In this document: in pieces, positions 62,127 through 64,000 of the stretch
How positions within the stretch are numbered: position 1 is the stretch's first letter
Layout: every line of letters begins with the position of its first letter
NCBI RefSeq assembly: GCF_019857225.1
Contig: NZ_JAFJSY010000018.1
Location: 62,001-126,000, forward strand
DNA from: Streptomyces plumbidurans
GTDB lineage: Bacteria; Actinomycetota; Actinomycetes; Streptomycetales; Streptomycetaceae
Direction of reading: 5' to 3'
Length of the DNA: 64,000 nt
Made by a program: the position numbers and the translations under genes
Notes under the pieces: model-generated
Told to the model about the DNA's origin: nothing
The model's input: only the letters and a program-made list of their open reading frames with translations
The model's database searches: none

Positions 62127-63260
62127 TCAGCGCACCCAGCCGTCCTGATAGGCCCGCCAGTCCTTCTCCGTGGCCGCGAAGTCGACGTACAGGGCGACGC
62201 CGAAGTGTGCGCGGCCGGGGTCGGTGCGGGACAGGCCGAGGCGGACTCCGTGGATTGCGGCGGAGGCCGTCTCGGCGTGGGCCCAGTGGCCGAAGCGGTT
62301 CTCGTGGAAGAAGGGCAGGCCCATCAGGAGGTCCGTGGACTTCGGGGTGACCTCCAGGGCGAGGCTGGTCTGCTCGGCGACGTACCCGCCGTAGAGGCTC
62401 TGCAGCGGCTGCATGGTGTCGTACGACATCACGGCGATCTGGTCGACCCGGCGGGCCACCTGGCCGAAGTATGCCTGGGACCACCACTTGGGGTGGCCCG
62501 TGAGCGTGCCCCAGACCGAGTGGAAGGCGGGCAGCGGGTCGATCTGGTAGGCGGCGACGGAGAGCGGGACGCCGGCGGCCGCGGTGACCTTGTGCAGGGC
62601 GTCCAGGAGCGCGAGGTAGTGACGGTCGCCCGAGTGAAGGGGTTCCAGGTCGAAGTGGGCGCCGTCGAAGCCCGCGGCGAGGATCTGGCGGGTGGAGGCG
62701 ACCACGGCGGCCCTCGTCGCGGCCCGATCCAGACGCAGGCCCACGGGGCCCTCGGTGGCGAGCACGTCGCCCAGCCACGCCTGCACCCGGACGCCGGGGG
62801 CCGCACGGTGCACGGCGCCGATGAACCGGCGCGCCTTCGGATACGCCGACTTCGGAAGGGTCCCGTCGTGCTCCAACGGGCCCGCGTGCACGTACAGGTC
62901 GTGGATTCCGGTCTTCTTCAGCCGCTCGGCGAGCGCGGTGACGTCCGTGTCCGTCTTACGTCCGTCGATCCAGGCGTGGCCCAGCCAGATGGCGTCACGG
63001 TTCCTGGTGTACGTGCCCTTCGCCGGGTCGCCGGTGTAGTTCAGGCGCAGCGCGGTCTCGGCGGCGAGAAGGGGGACGAGGAGGACGAGGACCAGGGCCA
63101 GGGCGGTGCGTCTGAGGCGGCGGGGCCATCTGCGTCTCGCGGGCGAGCCGACGCTCGTGCCCTCGCCGGTCGCCGGCTCACCGGACTCCACGCCCTTCCC
63201 GTTCTCCGCGTTCTCCGCGTTCTCCGCATCCGTCACCGGTTCGGCGGTCGGCTGGTCCAT
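62127..63260 (-). CDS. Membrane-anchored TIM-barrel (glycoside-hydrolase-like) protein
   Basis: A 377-residue type II membrane protein. An acidic N-tail with a triple Ala-Glu-Asn repeat precedes a basic RRRWPRRLRR stretch and a helix (TALALVLVLLVPLLAAETAL). The exterior domain has GH18-like signatures: FDGAHFDLEPLHSGDR (DxE on strand 4), QIAVMSYDTMQPLQS and a strand MGLPFFHEN. Catalytic Glu might be in DLEPL. No chitin-binding domain. ATG 63260 has GGGGGAG upstream; an ATG at 63296 is possible. Convergent with sdhB (34-bp gap). Substrate unknown. Confidence 0.75.
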   Translation of the reverse strand: MDQPTAEPVTDAENAENAENGKGVESGEPATGEGTSVGSPARRRWPRRLRRTALALVLVLLVPLLAAETALRLNYTGDPAKGTYTRNRDAIWLGHAWIDGRKTDTDVTALAERLKKTGIHDLYVHAGPLEHDGTLPKSAYPKARRFIGAVHRAAPGVRVQAWLGDVLATEGPVGLRLDRAATRAAVVASTRQILAAGFDGAHFDLEPLHSGDRHYLALLDALHKVTAAAGVPLSVAAYQIDPLPAFHSVWGTLTGHPKWWSQAYFGQVARRVDQIAVMSYDTMQPLQSLYGGYVAEQTSLALEVTPKSTDLLMGLPFFHENRFGHWAHAETASAAIHGVRLGLSRTDPGRAHFGVALYVDFAATEKDWRAYQDGWVR

Positions 63261-63376
63261 GTGCGCTCCCCCTCGGCCTTCTTCGTCCGTGCCCATCCGA
63301 CCCCCTGTGTCACCCCGGCCCCACGCGGGACGTATCCCGGTCGCGCGCCCGCATTCCTGCTCATACGCTCCGAAAT

Positions 63377-64000
63377 GTGACGTCATCCTCGATCCGGAGC
63401 CGGCCGCGGCGGGCCACCTCCCACATATGGGTGCGATTGGCGCACACCCTGGTGGGTGCCGTCGCCGGCGTGGTGTGGCTGGTGCTGCCGTGGATGACGA
63501 TCAACAACGACGTGCCGGTTCCGGCCACCCGTGCGACCCCGCAGGGCGCGAGCGCTGCCGCGGCGGCCCGGGACGAGACGTCGGCGAGCGATCTGGTGCT
63601 GCCGCTGGCGGTGGTGGTCGTGGTGGTGGTGCTCGCGGGATACGGCTATGTGCGGCGCACGCGGCGGGCCCGGACGCGTACGACGCCGGGCGGCACCGTC
63701 GCCCTCGCACCTCCGGCCGCGGGGCCGCTCTCCGAGGACGACGAGCGCGCGCGGGCGGCGCTGGTGGAGGCCGACGACTGTGTACGTACCAGCCGTGAGG
63801 AGCTGGGCTTCGCCGAGGCGCAGTGCGGGGCCGACGCCGTGGAGCCCTTCGCGCTGGCCGTGCGGGACGCCGCGTCCGAACTGTCGGCGGCTTTCCGGAT
63901 GCGGCAGCAGTACGACGAGGGGGTACCCGCGGACGAGACGTCCCGTCGGCACGCGCTCGCGGGGATCGTCGGGCGGTGCCGGGAGGCGGGGCGACGGCTG
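63377..64000 (+). CDS. Membrane protein, partial (runs off the window)
   Basis: A frame from GTG 63377 stays open to the window end (208 codons). It begins with TSSSIRSRPRRATSHIWVR, an amphipathic or transmembrane helix (LVGAVAGVVWLVLPWMTI), a linker and a second helix (LVLPLAVVVVVVVLAGYGYV), then a soluble acidic, helical region (EDDERARAALVEADDCVRTS). I do not recognise it. Codon usage is typical of the window, so it is probably real. Promoter-like TACGCT lies just before the GTG. Confidence 0.7.
   Translation, partial: MTSSSIRSRPRRATSHIWVRLAHTLVGAVAGVVWLVLPWMTINNDVPVPATRATPQGASAAAAARDETSASDLVLPLAVVVVVVVLAGYGYVRRTRRARTRTTPGGTVALAPPAAGPLSEDDERARAALVEADDCVRTSREELGFAEAQCGADAVEPFALAVRDAASELSAAFRMRQQYDEGVPADETSRRHALAGIVGRCREAGRRL

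Overview
The window is chromosomal DNA of very high G+C content with codon usage, GTG/TTG starts and gene content typical of Streptomyces: a MshB mycothiol deacetylase, BldK-type oligopeptide transporters, DUF397 and DUF6247 proteins, a FemX-like enzyme and many Sec and Tat lipoproteins. It looks like core chromosome rather than a plasmid or prophage. I see no rRNA, tRNA, CRISPR array or complete insertion sequence.

Layout. 1-4600: an envelope-stress block (ECF sigma factor, zinc-binding anti-sigma factor and HtrA protease on the minus strand, with a divergent O-methyltransferase that seems to start on ATT). 4600-9900: DUF3117, an enoyl-CoA hydratase, 3-methyladenine glycosylase, a DivIVA-domain protein, a diverged dihydropteroate synthase (FolP2 type), a LOG-family protein and DapE. 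9900-15400: cell-wall and secreted proteins, DapC, a 7Fe ferredoxin, a GNAT acetyltransferase and a SirB1-type protein. 15400-18900: an ABC-2 exporter with its histidine kinase and response regulator in one overlapping operon, with a candidate operator upstream. 19000-24300: a lipoprotein, an I36-like secreted protein, a large peptidoglycan-binding membrane protein, a DUF6113 membrane protein and MshB. 24450-26620: an HTH, DUF6247 and RelE-like group, a DUF397 relic and a small membrane protein. 26800-28900: an S9 peptidase.

29000-53230 is dominated by three complete five-gene oligopeptide ABC transporter operons. The first (29035-34620, minus) has the order SBP-permease-permease-ATPase-ATPase. 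The second (35091-41207, plus) and third (47006-53229, minus) both have the BldK order permease-SBP-permease-ATPase-ATPase and are paralogous. The third, next to typA, is the likely bldKABCDE. Between the second and third lie FemX, an MFS exporter, a VOC protein, an I36-like protein, an ArsR-like regulator and a graveyard of truncated genes (46088-46800), including a deletion scar that removed the 5' halves of a divergent ATPase/XRE regulator pair.

53700-64000: typA (bipA), an LpqW-like solute-binding lipoprotein with a perfect inverted repeat upstream, a small coiled-coil protein, a three-gene succinate dehydrogenase operon, a predicted TIM-barrel membrane-anchored protein and the start of one further membrane protein.

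From memory, the order typA-lpqW-mshB-fdxC-dapC-dapE-LOG-folP2-DivIVA-tag-DUF3117-OMT-sigE-rseA-htrA matches the Mycobacterium tuberculosis Rv1165-Rv1223 segment, so this is an old actinobacterial backbone into which the peptide transporters and the relic region have been placed. I did not find a clearly new defence or biosynthetic system. The most interesting signals are the duplicated BldK operon with signs of gene conversion, a vestigial SBP-like leader in front of bldKA, the two-sided deletion scar, the FolP2 paralog with altered active-site motifs, and two candidate operators.
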